Part shown: one piece after another, positions 49,258 to 57,534 of the stretch
Numbering within the stretch: position 1 is the stretch's first letter
Layout: each line of letters begins with the position of its first letter
From: Afipia sp. GAS231
GTDB taxonomy: Bacteria > Pseudomonadota > Alphaproteobacteria > Rhizobiales > Xanthobacteraceae
Assembly: GCF_900103365.1 (NCBI RefSeq)
Contig: NZ_LT629703.1
Span: 7,302,501 to 7,366,500, forward strand
DNA: 64,000 nt
Direction: 5' to 3'
Notes under the pieces: model-generated
Database searches by the model: none
Told to the model about the DNA's origin: nothing
The model's input: the letters and a program-made list of their open reading frames with translations, nothing else
Translations under genes and position numbers: made by a program

Positions 49258-50247
49258 ATGAAACTCGCAACATTCAAATCCGGCAGTCAGGACAAGGTCG
49301 CCATCGTGCATTCCGGCGATGGTCGCCTGTTCGATCTTGCCGCCGCCGCCAGCCGCGATAGCGGCGCCAATCCGGCCTTCGCTTCGATGCTGGCCCTGAT
49401 CGATGCCGGCGACGCCGCGCTCGAACAGGCCGCGAAGGTGTTCGACAAGCACGGCAAAGACGAGTCCCTGTCGGTGTCTGTTGATGGCGCCGACATCCTC
49501 GCGCCGATCCCTGAGCCGCGGCAGATGCGGGACGGCATGTCGTTCCCGTTGCATATCCTGCAGGCCCCGCGGGGGCAGTTGAAGCTTGCGGCGCGCGCCA
49601 ACAACGATATGGCGGAACTGGCGCGGCTTAACGCCGAACCGCTCGGCGAATTGCCGGAGATCTATCGCAAGCAACCGATCTACTACATCACCAACCGCTT
49701 CAGCGTCCGCGGCACCGATACGACCGTCAAGTGGCCGCGCTACAGCCAGGTGATGGATTACGAATGCGAATACGGCGTCATTACCAAGAACAAGGGCGCC
49801 AATATCACGGCCGCCAAGGCCAAAGACCACATCTTCGGCTATACCATCTTCAACGATTTCTCGGCCCGCGATGCCCAGAGGATCGAGATGGAAGGCCGGC
49901 TCGGCCCCGCCAAGGGCAAGAGCTTTGACGGCGGCAATGTGATGGGGCCCTGGATCGTCACGCCAGACGAGATCGGCGACCCCTACAAACTGAAGATGGA
50001 GGTCCGGGTGAACGGCAAGATGCGCTCGCAAGGCGTATCCGACGGCATGCTGTTCCCGTTCGAGGAAATCATCGCCCACGTCACCAAGGACGAGACCTTG
50101 ATGCCCGGCGAGTTCATCGGCTCGGGCACCGTCGGCAACGGTTGCGGACTGGAACTCGGCTGGTACCTTGAAGATGGCGACAGCATCGAGCTTGAAGTCG
50201 AGAAGATCGGAATTTTGAAGAACCGGGTCGAGCGGCAACAGGCTTAG
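49258..50247 (+). CDS. fumarylacetoacetate hydrolase-family protein
   Basis: A 329-residue enzyme of the FAH superfamily (C-C hydrolases, decarboxylases and hydratases of aromatic meta-cleavage and tyrosine pathways). It has metal-binding acidic residues in VMDYECEYGVI, the motif IFNDFSARDAQRIEMEGRLG, KSFDGGNVMGPWIVTPDEIG and the C-terminal IGSGTVGNGCGLELGWYLED. The ATG at 49258 follows AGGGGTGATC. Divergent from the ABC importer, so it likely acts on the imported compound. Confidence 0.88.
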   Translation: MKLATFKSGSQDKVAIVHSGDGRLFDLAAAASRDSGANPAFASMLALIDAGDAALEQAAKVFDKHGKDESLSVSVDGADILAPIPEPRQMRDGMSFPLHILQAPRGQLKLAARANNDMAELARLNAEPLGELPEIYRKQPIYYITNRFSVRGTDTTVKWPRYSQVMDYECEYGVITKNKGANITAAKAKDHIFGYTIFNDFSARDAQRIEMEGRLGPAKGKSFDGGNVMGPWIVTPDEIGDPYKLKMEVRVNGKMRSQGVSDGMLFPFEEIIAHVTKDETLMPGEFIGSGTVGNGCGLELGWYLEDGDSIELEVEKIGILKNRVERQQA

Positions 50248-50327
50248 GGCATTGGATGCGAGCGATCTCTTCGCGGGCGTCCGGGTTGCTTTCAGCCCCC
50301 CGAACCGCCCGGAGCGCCGCGGTCACG

Positions 50328-50426
50328 CTAGATCGTCGAAAGAATGTTCGACAAAAAAGCGAGCGCCGTGACGAACAGAAAGATAGCGGCAAACGAAGCC
50401 ACCTCTTCTAGGAGGCTGATAAACAT
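50328..50426 (-). CDS. 32-residue membrane microprotein, tentative
   Basis: A short frame coding MFISLLEEVASFAAIFLFVT followed by ALAFLSNILSTI: one hydrophobic helix with an acidic N-terminal end. I recall near-identical small frames in Bradyrhizobium intergenic regions. There is no strong Shine-Dalgarno (only GGGA at about -14). The rest of the 457-base gap between the hydrolase and cyclase shows no other gene. Confidence 0.4.
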   Translation of the reverse strand: MFISLLEEVASFAAIFLFVTALAFLSNILSTI

Positions 50427-50704
50427 GGCAGTGGTCCCAAGTGACAGGTTGCAACATCGTGACCGCACGGTCACGACAAGGTATTTGCATCCTGCGTGCC
50501 AATTTTATTCTAGTTCGAAATCAAGATGTTGATGAAAGTGAAAGAGTCTATTTACCATGACGGAGTCGAAGTTTTCCGACTCGCGCGGCAAACCTTTCCC
50601 AGCGTTTTTACGCACATGACGCACCGAGCGCAGGGAGTGAGCTGAGCTAAAATCTTCGCCCGCGAGGGCAGGCAATCAAAACAAGACGAAACGAGGAAAA
50701 CGCC

Positions 50705-51481
50705 ATGGCGCGCAAGTTGATCGACATCTCCGTTCCCCTGCAAAACGACGTGCCCGCCGATCCGCCGGGCGGACACCCGACCATCCAGTACATCGATCAC
50801 CAGCAGGGCCTGCCGCGAATGCTGCAGTTCTTCGACGGACTGAAAGCCGAGGATCTGCCTGACGGGCAGGGCTGGGCGGTCGAACAGGTGCAGCTCTCCA
50901 CCCATAACGGCACGCATCTGGATGCGCCCTGGCACTTCCATCCCACCATGAACCGCGGCGAGCGTTCCTGGACCATCGACGAAGTGCCGCTGGAGTGGTG
51001 CCTGCAGCCCGGCGTCAAACTCGACTTCCGGCATTTTCCGGACGGCTATGTCGCCACCGCCAAGGACGTCGAAGCCGAACTCAAGCGCATCGGGCACACG
51101 CTGTCGCCGCTGGAAATCGTGGTGGTCAACACCTCTGCTGGCGTCAAATACGGAAGGCAGGACTACGTCACCTCGGGCTGCGGCATGGGCTACGAGGCGA
51201 CGATGTACCTTTTGGAGCGCGGCGTGCGGCTGACCGGCATCGACGGCTGGAGCTGGGACGCACCGTTCGTCTACACCGCGAAGAAATACGCCGAGACCCA
51301 TGACGCCAGCCTGATCTGGGAAGGCCACAAGGCCGGCCGTCATATCGGCTACTGTCACATCGAAAAGCTGCACAATCTCGAGCAGCTGCCGTCGACCGGG
51401 TTTACGGTGTCGTGCTTCCCGGTGAAGATCGAGCGCGCCTCGGCGGGCTGGACCCGGGCGGTGGCGATTCTCGACGGCTAG
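50705..51481 (+). CDS. cyclase/kynurenine-formamidase-like metal hydrolase
   Basis: A 258-residue member of the Cyclase (KynB-type) family: metal motif STHNGTHLDAPWHF (HxGTHxDxPxH), LIDISVPLQNDVPADPPGGH at the N-terminus, and YEATMYLLERGVRLTGIDGW. It is longer than KynB (about 210) and closer to isatin-hydrolase-like or uncharacterised aromatic-amide hydrolases. GAGGAAAACGCC precedes the ATG. It sits with the FAH hydrolase and amidohydrolase in the catabolic locus. Confidence 0.88.
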   Translation: MARKLIDISVPLQNDVPADPPGGHPTIQYIDHQQGLPRMLQFFDGLKAEDLPDGQGWAVEQVQLSTHNGTHLDAPWHFHPTMNRGERSWTIDEVPLEWCLQPGVKLDFRHFPDGYVATAKDVEAELKRIGHTLSPLEIVVVNTSAGVKYGRQDYVTSGCGMGYEATMYLLERGVRLTGIDGWSWDAPFVYTAKKYAETHDASLIWEGHKAGRHIGYCHIEKLHNLEQLPSTGFTVSCFPVKIERASAGWTRAVAILDG

Positions 51482-51522
51482 GGCCTGCACATAAACAAAA
51501 ACAAAATCAGGGAGAGAACGGC

Positions 51523-52623
51523 ATGACGGAAATGCGTGCGCCCGCGCTGCGGGGATGTTTCTGCTGCGATCAGGACATTCCGTCATCTTCCGCGCCGTCG
51601 CGGCGCGGCTTCATGCTCGGTGCCGGCGCGCTGGCGCTGGCGACGGCCACGGGTGGCGGTCGCGCCGTGGCGCAGGCCACGCCGGAGGCAAAGCCGTTTC
51701 GCATCGACGTCCATCATCATCTGTCGCCGCCGAGTTACATCACGGCGTCAAAGGACCTCGGGTTCGGCGAAGGCCTGATGCGGAGCTGGACCATCGAGAA
51801 ATCGCTCGATGACATGGACAAGGCCGGCACCGCCACCGCGATGCTGTCGGTTACCACCCCCGGCATCAACCCGGTGAAAACAGACGTGGCGCGGCGGCTG
51901 TGCCGAGAGTCCAATGAATATGCCGCCAAACTGGTCGCGGATTATCCCGGGCGGTTCGGCAATTTTGCGATGCTGCCGCTCCGGGATGCCGAAGGCAGTT
52001 TGCGCGAAATCGAACACGCGCTCGATACGCTGAAGGCCGACGGCATCGCGTTGATGACGAGCTACAACGACAAATGGCTCGGCGATCCCCTGTTCCTGCC
52101 GGTGATGGAAGAACTCAATCGCCGCAAGGCGCTGGTCTACACCCATCCGACCGCGGCCAATTGCTGCGTCAATCTCGTGTCCACGCAGCAGCCTGTCATG
52201 ATCGAGTTCGGCACCGACACGACGCGGACCATCGCCGACATCGTCTTTTCGGGCAACGCGCAGAAGTTTCGCGACATCCGCTGGATCTTCTCGCATGCCG
52301 GCGGAACCATGCCGTTCCTGATCGAGCGCTTTGTCCGTAATCCCCTGCTGGAGCCGAAGACGAAACCAACCGTGCCGGACGGCACGCTGGCCGAGCTCAG
52401 GCGCTTCTACTACGACACCGCCCAGACCTCGAACAAAAGCGCGATGTCGGCCTTGGCCGCGATCATTCCGCCATCGCAGATCGTGTTCGGCACCGATTTT
52501 CCGTATCGCAACGGCATCGATCACGTGAAGGGATTGCGCGAGGCTGATGTATTCACCGACGAACAAATCGCGTCGATCGAACGCGGCAATGCGCTCAAGC
52601 TGATCCCGCGGCTGGCAAGCTAG
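51523..52623 (+). CDS. Tat-exported amidohydrolase (ACMSD-like, amidohydrolase_2)
   Basis: A 366-residue metal-dependent hydrolase or decarboxylase. It has a Cys-rich leader (LRGCFCCDQDIPSSSAPS), a twin-arginine signal (SRRGFMLGAGALALATA), then the metal motif RIDVHHHLSPPSYI (HxH). Later come the His in WIFSHAGGTMPFLIERF and the catalytic Asp in IVFGTDFPYRNGID. The fold and motifs are those of ACMSD/gamma-resorcylate decarboxylases. A Tat signal on such an enzyme is unusual; it would work in the periplasm. It lies 41 bases after the cyclase gene and is probably in its operon. Confidence 0.88.
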   Translation: MTEMRAPALRGCFCCDQDIPSSSAPSRRGFMLGAGALALATATGGGRAVAQATPEAKPFRIDVHHHLSPPSYITASKDLGFGEGLMRSWTIEKSLDDMDKAGTATAMLSVTTPGINPVKTDVARRLCRESNEYAAKLVADYPGRFGNFAMLPLRDAEGSLREIEHALDTLKADGIALMTSYNDKWLGDPLFLPVMEELNRRKALVYTHPTAANCCVNLVSTQQPVMIEFGTDTTRTIADIVFSGNAQKFRDIRWIFSHAGGTMPFLIERFVRNPLLEPKTKPTVPDGTLAELRRFYYDTAQTSNKSAMSALAAIIPPSQIVFGTDFPYRNGIDHVKGLREADVFTDEQIASIERGNALKLIPRLAS

Positions 52624-52696
52624 TCGGATGGCCTACAGCGCGGTTGTTGCGGGGGGAAATCCGGATCTGTTCGAAGAGAGCATCCGCCCAAATAAA

Positions 52697-52724
52697 AAGG
52701 CGTGCCGGTGGCCCGGCACGCCTT
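52697..52724 (-). terminator. terminator between convergent genes
   Basis: The perfect 12-base arms aaggcgtgccgg and ccggcacgcctt flank the loop tggc. On the minus strand the stem is followed by TTTATT, so it ends the Gly-rich gene; on the plus strand it may stop the amidohydrolase transcript. Confidence 0.85.
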
Positions 52725-52762
52725 AAACTTTCAGCGATCGCGCTTAGACGATCGAGCCTAAA

Positions 52763-53044
52763 CTACCAACGGCAGACGCGAGCGTAGCCATTCCACCAGC
52801 AACGCGGGCCGGGGGCAACCACGACCGGGCCGCCGTAATAGCCATAACCGCGTCCCCAACCTCGGCCACCGCCGCGATAGTAGCCGCGTCCTCCGCCCCA
52901 GCCTCTGCCGCCACCGCGGGCGACCCAGGCTTGTGCCGACGATGTGGTCGCACCGACCAGAATCGCGGACGTGCCGACGACATAGACGAAGAACAGAGCC
53001 ACCAACGCGAGGCAGCGCGTCAGGATATTGTAGCGTTTAACCAT
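52763..53044 (-). CDS. secreted Gly/Arg/Tyr-rich small protein
   Basis: A 93-residue protein with a long signal peptide (ALVALFFVYVVGTSAILVGA, cleavage near SAQA). A Gly-rich repetitive middle follows (GGGRGWGGGRGYYRGGGRGW) and a C-terminus APGPRCWWNGYARVCRW with two cysteines. GGGAGATCCTC precedes the ATG. The WNG-RVCR ending is typical of short rhizobial exported proteins. Function unknown. Confidence 0.75.
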   Translation of the reverse strand: MVKRYNILTRCLALVALFFVYVVGTSAILVGATTSSAQAWVARGGGRGWGGGRGYYRGGGRGWGRGYGYYGGPVVVAPGPRCWWNGYARVCRW

Positions 53045-53393
53045 TCGAGGATCTCCCGGTCACTTCCAAAACATTTGGACTTCGGCACTATCTCACTTAG
53101 ACGCCTCAGAAAGCGTTTGGTTCAGATGCGCTAACATAATATTTTTACTAAGGTTCTTGCGGGCTTTAGGGACTTTATTGAGAAGGGAATATAAGGTCAA
53201 GTTACAGTCTGGTTGCGGCGAATTTACGGATTTTGCCGTTCATCTTTCTGAACGTCGCTTTTCTGAACGTCGCTGATTGTGCGCTGCAGAATTCTGAGGC
53301 GGTGGAAAAATCCGGCGAGGTCATGCCAGCTTCTTGATGTCGACACGATTCCCGGCCCTCAGCACACCACGATCCCCGCCTTAACGAGTCCCC
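53045..53393. other. intergenic stretch upstream of the carbamoyltransferase
   Basis: About 350 bases with no gene. The part 53125-53210 is AT-rich (ataatatttttactaagg) and is the best promoter candidate in it. At 53245-53274 the 15-mer tttctgaacgtcgct occurs twice in perfect tandem. I see no ribosome site for a small gene. Confidence 0.55.
53245..53274 (+). repeat. 15-bp perfect tandem repeat (two copies)
   Basis: tttctgaacgtcgct is repeated head to tail without spacer, 120 bases upstream of the carbamoyltransferase start. Confidence 0.85.
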
Positions 53394-55214
53394 ATGCCCA
53401 AACAACACACCTACGTTCTCGGCCTGAACACCTATGACCATGATGTAAGCGCCTGCCTGTTGCGCGACGGCGCCATCGCGTTCGCGATCGCCAAGGAGCG
53501 GATCAATCGAGTCAAGCATGCGAGTGGATTCTACAAGGAGGTGATCGATTATTGCCTGCAGGCCGAAGGCATCACGCTCGATGACGTCGATCTGATCGTG
53601 CGCAATTGCTACATCCTGCCGGTCCCGGAAATGGAGGAGCGGCTGGTCTATTTCGATGCGCCGGGCTTTCTCCCCGAGTTCGAGCGCGGCGAGGCGGCGA
53701 AGCATCCGCTGTACCGGTCGGGGCAGGACAGGGTGGTCACGATCTCTCACCATCTGGCGCACGCCTACAGCGCGTTTGCGGTGTCGCCGTTCGACGAAGG
53801 CGTCGTCATGATCGTCGACGGCGTCGGCAGCTACCAGTCCGACGTCATGGAAGCCTATCCGGCCGGTGACACGGCGACGCCGCTCGCGCGCGAATCCGAG
53901 AGCTACTACAAGTTCAAGGGGACCGAGCTCGAATGCCTGAAGAAGGTCTGGATGGAGCCGGACCGCGGTTTTCTGAGCGATGAATTCTATACCATGCCGG
54001 GTCTCGGCGCGCTGTACAGCCGGGCCTCGACCTACATCTTCGGCGACTGGAACAAGTGCGGCGAACTGATGGGGCTCGCGCCCTATGGCCGTCACGACCA
54101 GGTCAAGCATCTGATGGAGATGATCGACGGCAAGCTGCAGGTGCCGCGCTGGACCGACGATTTCAAGCAACCGCATATCTTCGACGGCAGCAACTGGGAG
54201 AAAAGCCCCTCGATGCGGCACTGGGAAGATCTGGCCTGGCGGGTGCAGGACGATACCGAAAACGTGCTGCTCGCCCGCGCGCGCTGGCTGCGCGAGACCA
54301 CCGGCGCCAAGAACCTGTGCATGGCCGGCGGCGTCGCGCTCAATTGCGTCGCCAACGGCCGGGTCGCCCGCGAAGCCGGGTTCGACAATGTCTGGATCCA
54401 GCCGGCGGCGGGCGATGACGGCATCGCGATCGGCTGCGCCTATTACGGCTGGCTCAAAATCCTGAAGCAGCGGCGCAGCTTCGTCATGAACCATTCCTAT
54501 GTCGGCAAGCCCTACAGCGAACAGGAGGCCGCCAGCGCACTGCAAAAGTTCCTGGTGCGGATCCAGGTCGATGCCAGGCGCAGCGACAATGTCTGCCGCG
54601 ATACCGCAAAACTGCTCGCCGACCAGCGGGTGATCGGCTGGTTCCAGGACCGCTCGGAGTTCGGGCCGCGCGCACTCGGCAACCGCAGCCTGCTGGCCGA
54701 TCCGCGCAAGCCCGAGATGAAGGACATCCTCAACAGCCGCGTCAAGCACCGGCAGGCATTCCGGCCGTTCGCGCCGATCGTGCTGGCCGAGCGGATGAAG
54801 GAAGTCTTCGAGGGCGAGGAGGACTCGCCGTTCATGCTGATCGCCAAACCGGTTCGCCCCGAATGGCGCGACAAGATTCCGGCGATCGTGCATGTCGACG
54901 GCACCGCGCGGGTGCAGACCGTGCGCGAGGCGACCAATCCGATGCTCTATCGTCTGCTCAAGGAGTTCGAGGCGCTGACCGGCGTTCCCGTGCTGATCAA
55001 CACCTCATTCAACATCAAGGGTGAGCCGATCGTGGAAACGCCCGAGGATGCCGTGGCCTGCTTCCTCAACACCGGGATCGACAACCTGATCCTGCACGAC
55101 ACGATCGTGTCGAAGTCGGCGATGCATAAGGTGGTGGCGCCCGTCATCAATACGTTCAGCGACGTCGCAACCCTGGTGGCGCAGACCCAGCCGCCGGGAG
55201 CGGGCAGGGGTTGA
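53394..55214 (+). CDS. carbamoyltransferase (NodU/CmcH family)
   Basis: A 606-residue O-carbamoyltransferase. The N-terminal ASKHA-fold domain makes carbamoyladenylate (YVLGLNTYDHDVSACLLRDG, HHLAHAYSAF, VVMIVDGVGSYQSD, GGVALNCVANGR). The C-terminal YrdC-like domain follows (FGPRALGNRSLLADPRKPEM, KHRQAFRPFAPIVLAERM, NTSFNIKGEPIV). In rhizobia NodU carbamoylates Nod factor, but no nod gene is near, so a polysaccharide, glycan or other secondary metabolite is more likely. It converges on opgC, with 15 bases between the stops. Confidence 0.92.
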   Translation: MPKQHTYVLGLNTYDHDVSACLLRDGAIAFAIAKERINRVKHASGFYKEVIDYCLQAEGITLDDVDLIVRNCYILPVPEMEERLVYFDAPGFLPEFERGEAAKHPLYRSGQDRVVTISHHLAHAYSAFAVSPFDEGVVMIVDGVGSYQSDVMEAYPAGDTATPLARESESYYKFKGTELECLKKVWMEPDRGFLSDEFYTMPGLGALYSRASTYIFGDWNKCGELMGLAPYGRHDQVKHLMEMIDGKLQVPRWTDDFKQPHIFDGSNWEKSPSMRHWEDLAWRVQDDTENVLLARARWLRETTGAKNLCMAGGVALNCVANGRVAREAGFDNVWIQPAAGDDGIAIGCAYYGWLKILKQRRSFVMNHSYVGKPYSEQEAASALQKFLVRIQVDARRSDNVCRDTAKLLADQRVIGWFQDRSEFGPRALGNRSLLADPRKPEMKDILNSRVKHRQAFRPFAPIVLAERMKEVFEGEEDSPFMLIAKPVRPEWRDKIPAIVHVDGTARVQTVREATNPMLYRLLKEFEALTGVPVLINTSFNIKGEPIVETPEDAVACFLNTGIDNLILHDTIVSKSAMHKVVAPVINTFSDVATLVAQTQPPGAGRG

Positions 55215-55229
55215 AGCCGACAGCCCGCC

Positions 55230-56381
55230 TCAGGCGGGCTTCGGTACCGGCGGTTTCGGCAGCGGCTTGTCCTGCCGCTTGGACCAGGAAATGTAGTAGG
55301 CGACGATCGTCATGATGGCGATGCCGGTGACGCTGACGAAGATCTGCGCGAACAGCGAGCCCGAACTCATCGACAGCTCGAAGTGGCCGACGAACGACAG
55401 GAATACGCCGACGCAGAACACGGCGAGCGACTGCTGACCGCAGACGATCAGCGGGTCGAACATCTTCCACTCCAGGCCCGGCCAGTCCTTGGGCACGAAA
55501 CGGATCACCATGATCACGATGACGACGAAATGGATGAAACGGTAGGGCGCCAGGTTGGTCTTGTCGTTCGGGTTGAACGTCGAATACAGCCAGTGCGGGA
55601 ACAAGGCGCCGAACGAGTCCGGAAACTTGCCGGCCATGGTCATGACCAGGCCCAGGATCAGGTAGCCGATACACACCCAGAGCGTGACCGGGTGATTGAT
55701 CACCGTCATCGACTTCCGGGCGCCGCCAAGCGCGCACCATGAGCCGAACACGAACAGCACCTGCCAGCAGAACGGATTGAAGTACCAGGTGCCCGCCGGG
55801 TAGGCCGACAGGTTCCAGCCGGTCTGCCGCGACACCAGCCACAGCGCGATCGAGGCCACCATGGTCCAGTTGGGCTGGCGCAGCATCATCCACAGCACCG
55901 GCGGAAACAGTCCCATCAGCACGATGTAGAGCGGCAGCACGTCGAGATTGACCGGCTTGAACTTCAGGAACAGTCCTTGCCGCAGCGTTTCGGTCGCGTT
56001 ATCGACCAGTCCTACGACGTTGAACTCATTGACCAGCTCGGAATCGCCGAACCGCAGCGCCAGATAGCTGATCGAGGCGATATAGATCACGAACAGGATG
56101 ATGTGGGCGACATAGAGCTGCCAGACGCGCTTGGTCAGCCGGGTGGCGCCGACAATGAAGCCGCGGTCGAGCATCATCCGGGCATAAACAAAGGAGGCGG
56201 TATAGCCGGAGATGAAAACGAACAGGTCAGCGGCGTCGCTGAAACCGTAATTGCGGGTCGTGATCCAGTTCACGACATTGTCGGGGATGTGATCCAGAAA
56301 AATCGCCCAGTTCGCAACCCCGCGAAACAGGTCGAGCCGGAGGTCGCGTCCTTTTTCGGGCAGGGTGGCGTTGATTTTCAT
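55230..56381 (-). CDS. opgC: OpgC-family glucan succinylation protein
   Basis: A 383-residue inner-membrane acyltransferase with about ten helices. The N-terminus is KGRDLRLDLFRGVANWAIFL, then DHIPDNVVNWITTRNYGFSD and AADLFVFISGYTASFVYARM, typical of OpgC (acyltransferase-3-related proteins that succinylate osmoregulated periplasmic glucans). The Pro/Lys tail is short. It lies tail to tail with the carbamoyltransferase, hinting that both decorate a surface glucan. Confidence 0.92.
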   Translation of the reverse strand: MKINATLPEKGRDLRLDLFRGVANWAIFLDHIPDNVVNWITTRNYGFSDAADLFVFISGYTASFVYARMMLDRGFIVGATRLTKRVWQLYVAHIILFVIYIASISYLALRFGDSELVNEFNVVGLVDNATETLRQGLFLKFKPVNLDVLPLYIVLMGLFPPVLWMMLRQPNWTMVASIALWLVSRQTGWNLSAYPAGTWYFNPFCWQVLFVFGSWCALGGARKSMTVINHPVTLWVCIGYLILGLVMTMAGKFPDSFGALFPHWLYSTFNPNDKTNLAPYRFIHFVVIVIMVIRFVPKDWPGLEWKMFDPLIVCGQQSLAVFCVGVFLSFVGHFELSMSSGSLFAQIFVSVTGIAIMTIVAYYISWSKRQDKPLPKPPVPKPA

Positions 56382-56657
56382 AGGGGCCGTTTCGAAATGA
56401 TGCTTTCGAGAGGATTTAGCCGCTGGATAAGGCTTCGGTCGCCTTGTGGCTCAGGGTCTTCTTGTGGCTCAGGGTCTTGCGGCCCAAGATTGTCACAGTG
56501 CAGCATAATGACTATACCAGTGCAGAACTGCTACATTCGGGGTTACGGAATCACCGATCAAGTCCCTGAAAGGTGTTTCTATACTATCCCTGATGTTTCC
56601 ACCAAACGCTTCCGTGTCGCATATGTCGTTACACATCTCCTTGGGGTCCTACCATCC

Positions 56658-56963
56658 ATGACCGCACGCATTTTTAAGCCCGCCAAAAACGCGATGCAAT
56701 CGGGGAGGGCCAAAACCAGGGAGTGGCAGCTCGATTACGAGCCCGAGCAGCCCCGGGCGATCGAACCCCTGATGGGCTGGACCTCGTCCGGCGACATGAA
56801 ACAGCAGCTCACATTGCACTTCGACACCAGGGAAGACGCGGTGGCCTATTGCGAGCGCAAGGGCATCGCCTACCAGGTGATCGAGCCCAAGGATTCGATC
56901 CAGCGCCAGGTCGCCTATTCCGACAATTTCTCGTTCCGCCGCGGCGAGCCTTGGACCCATTAG
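56658..56963 (+). CDS. NDUFS4-like complex I accessory subunit
   Basis: A 101-residue protein of the ETC complex I subunit (NDUFS4/18 kDa) family: MTARIFKPAKNAMQSGRAKT, then WQLDYEPEQPRAIEPLMGWT, LHFDTREDAVAYCERKGIAY and NFSFRRGEPWTH. This subunit is characteristic of alphaproteobacterial and mitochondrial complex I. It is transcribed alone, far from nuo genes. The start at 56658 gives the family length. Confidence 0.92.
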   Translation: MTARIFKPAKNAMQSGRAKTREWQLDYEPEQPRAIEPLMGWTSSGDMKQQLTLHFDTREDAVAYCERKGIAYQVIEPKDSIQRQVAYSDNFSFRRGEPWTH

Positions 56964-57025
56964 GTTTGGATCCATTAGGTTTCATTAAGTCGGACCCACC
57001 AGGCCCGACCCACCAGGGCCGGGCA

Positions 57026-57523
57026 CTATTCCACGGGGGTGGATGCCGCCGGAAAATCCGGTATCGGCAACGGCGCGTCCTTGGCGACGCCGAGCACCGG
57101 CAAGCTCCTGATATTGCGGACGCTGGGCATCGCCGCAAACTGCAGCAATTGCTGGTGCATGCCCTCGACGCTGAACGCGACGCATTTCAACAAGAAATCC
57201 GCTTCACCGGAGAGGCTCCAGCACTGCTGGACCAGCGGAATCTCCGCAATCGCGCTTTGGAACGCCTGCACCGTAGCCTGGGACTGGCTCTGTAGCTGGA
57301 TCGTCACAAAGGACGTCACCTCGTAACCGAGCTGCTTTTCATCCAGCGTGGCGCGGATCGTTTTGACTACGCCGCGCTCGCGCAAGGCACGCACCCGCCG
57401 CCTCGAGGCAGGAGGCGAGAGCCCGACCCTGTCCGCCAGCTCGTTGTTGCGGATGCGCCCGTCGTTCTGCAGTTCGGACAATATCCGCCGGTCGATATCG
57501 TCGAGCTCAGTCTGTTCTGTCAT
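57026..57523 (-). CDS. Lrp/AsnC-family transcriptional regulator
   Basis: A 165-residue regulator: helix-turn-helix LDDIDRRILSELQNDGRIRN, NELADRVGLSPPASRRRVRA, then the RAM ligand domain (VTSFVTIQLQSQSQATVQAF, CWSLSGEADFLLKCVAFSVE). The ATG at 57523 matches family starts; a longer upstream frame overlaps the TetR gene end and is rejected. It lies 11 bases downstream of tetR on the same strand, so the two regulators may be co-transcribed. Branched-chain amino acids are typical Lrp ligands, which fits the adjacent leucine-catabolic genes. Confidence 0.9.
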   Translation of the reverse strand: MTEQTELDDIDRRILSELQNDGRIRNNELADRVGLSPPASRRRVRALRERGVVKTIRATLDEKQLGYEVTSFVTIQLQSQSQATVQAFQSAIAEIPLVQQCWSLSGEADFLLKCVAFSVEGMHQQLLQFAAMPSVRNIRSLPVLGVAKDAPLPIPDFPAASTPVE

Positions 57524-57534
57524 GTGGGCCTCGA

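Noticed and set aside
53202..54893. A 563-codon minus-strand frame opposite the carbamoyltransferase
   Set aside because: Typical GC-rich antisense shadow (His/Arg/Asp/Leu-rich), no signal, no domain; the plus strand carries all NodU motifs.
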